Of a stretch of 14,114 bases of DNA, positions 13,442 through 14,114 are shown one piece after another. Within the stretch, counting starts at the first letter, position 1. Every line of letters begins with the position of its first letter. Made by a program: the position numbers and the translations under genes. The notes under the pieces are model-generated. The model was not told the origin of the DNA and searched no databases. It worked only from the letters and a program-made list of their open reading frames with translations. Source of the stretch: Oscillibacter sp. UBA6647 (lineage in GTDB: Bacteria; Bacillota; Clostridia; Oscillospirales; Oscillospiraceae); contig DKLF01000046.1 in the NCBI GenBank assembly GCA_002455655.1, positions 1-14,114 of the forward strand. The letters are read 5' to 3'.

Positions 13442-14114
13442 TCACGCCTCCTTCTGTTTGCCAAGATACGCCTCGATCACGGCGGGGTTGGACTGGATAT
13501 CCTCGGGGCTGCCCTTGGCAATGACGTGCCCGAAGTTCAGCACGCAGATGCCTTCGCAGATATTCATCACGAGGCTCATATCGTGCTCGATCAAAAGAAT
13601 GGCAATCTGGAAGGTATCCCGGATTTTCCGGATATTCTCCATCAGCTCCGCCGTCTCCGAGGGATTCATACCCGCCGCAGGCTCGTCCAGCAGCAAAAGG
13701 CCCGGATTTGTAGCCAACGCCCGGACAATTTCCAATCGGCGCTGGGCCCCGTAGGGCAGGGACCCGGCTTTGGCGCGGGCCATGTCCTGCATGTCAAAAA
13801 TGCTTAAAAGCTCCATGGCCCGGTCGTGGGCCACTTTCTCTTCCTTCCAGAAGCCGGGAAGACGGAAAATACCGCTCCACATGTTGTAGCTCATGGCGTT
13901 GTCCATGCCCACCTTCACGTTTTCCTCCACCGTGAGGTTGGAGAACAGACGGATATTCTGGAAGGTACGGGCGATGCCCGCCCGGTTCACCTGAATGGTA
14001 TTCATTCCGTGAGTGTCTTTGCCGTCCAGCAGAATCGTGCCCTTGGTGGGCTGATAAACCTTGGTCAACAGGTTAAACACGGTGGTTTTCCCCGCGCCGT
14101 TGGGGCCGATGAGG
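13442..14114 (-). CDS. livG: Branched-chain amino-acid type ABC transporter ATP-binding protein LivG, N-terminus outside the window
   Basis: The frame stays open through the right edge, and the Walker A motif GPNGAGKTT lies at about 14077-14105, so the GTG at 14080 is not the start. 223 of roughly 255 residues are present. Visible: Q-loop TFQNIRLF, a YNMWSGIFRLPGFWKEE insert typical of LivG, signature LPYGAQRRLEI (Pro in place of the usual Ser), Walker B LLLLDEPAAGMN, and the H-loop IEHDMSLVM. The C-terminal end GSPEDIQSNPAVIEAYLG is characteristic of LivG. It is the partner of livF directly downstream. Confidence 0.93.
   Translation of the reverse strand, partial: LIGPNGAGKTTVFNLLTKVYQPTKGTILLDGKDTHGMNTIQVNRAGIARTFQNIRLFSNLTVEENVKVGMDNAMSYNMWSGIFRLPGFWKEEKVAHDRAMELLSIFDMQDMARAKAGSLPYGAQRRLEIVRALATNPGLLLLDEPAAGMNPSETAELMENIRKIRDTFQIAILLIEHDMSLVMNICEGICVLNFGHVIAKGSPEDIQSNPAVIEAYLGKQKEA

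Overview
The window looks like chromosomal DNA from a Gram-positive anaerobe of the class Clostridia, probably an Oscillospiraceae-type gut bacterium (inference). The basis is the Firmicutes order rplU-prp-rpmA-obg, an L27 with the N-terminal extension that Prp removes, perfect sigma-A type promoter boxes, strong AGGAGG-like ribosome binding sites, and DUF3841/DUF5662-type genes. Most of the window is fairly GC-rich; roughly 250-3430 is visibly more AT-rich and reads like an accessory module.

Left (1-3480, + strand): the end of a protein with a peptidoglycan-binding repeat and a glycine-zipper hydrophobic tail, followed by two unrecognised genes: a soluble protein of 229 aa and a small one-TM protein of 155 aa. 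The same trio then recurs in a decayed form: an orphan, frameshifted glycine-zipper tail without a start, a second soluble protein (194 aa) and a second one-TM protein (156 aa). A strong terminator closes the block. This looks like a polymorphic-toxin or effector locus with a duplicated tail plus candidate immunity or accessory genes. The function is inferred, and it is the most novel part of the window.

Middle (3481-8890): mtnN (MTA/SAH nucleosidase) and a DUF3841-like gene form a short operon. Next comes rplU-prp-rpmA (ribosomal proteins L21 and L27 and the protease that matures L27) from a consensus promoter with a foldable leader, ended by a strong hairpin. The obg GTPase gene (ribosome assembly) follows with its own terminator. 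Then come an unrecognised 144-aa gene on the - strand and a divergent DUF5662 gene on the + strand, with a small palindrome between them.

Right (8890-14114, - strand): one very large signalling protein, REC-HD-GYP-PAS-PAS-PAS-GGDEF-GAF, whose GGDEF motif reads GGDVF. It is preceded by a possible 27-codon leader ORF and a promoter. After an AT-rich gap come livF and the 3' part of livG, ATPases of a branched-chain amino-acid type ABC importer, read toward the left and closed by a terminator.

No tRNA, rRNA, CRISPR array or insertion sequence was seen.
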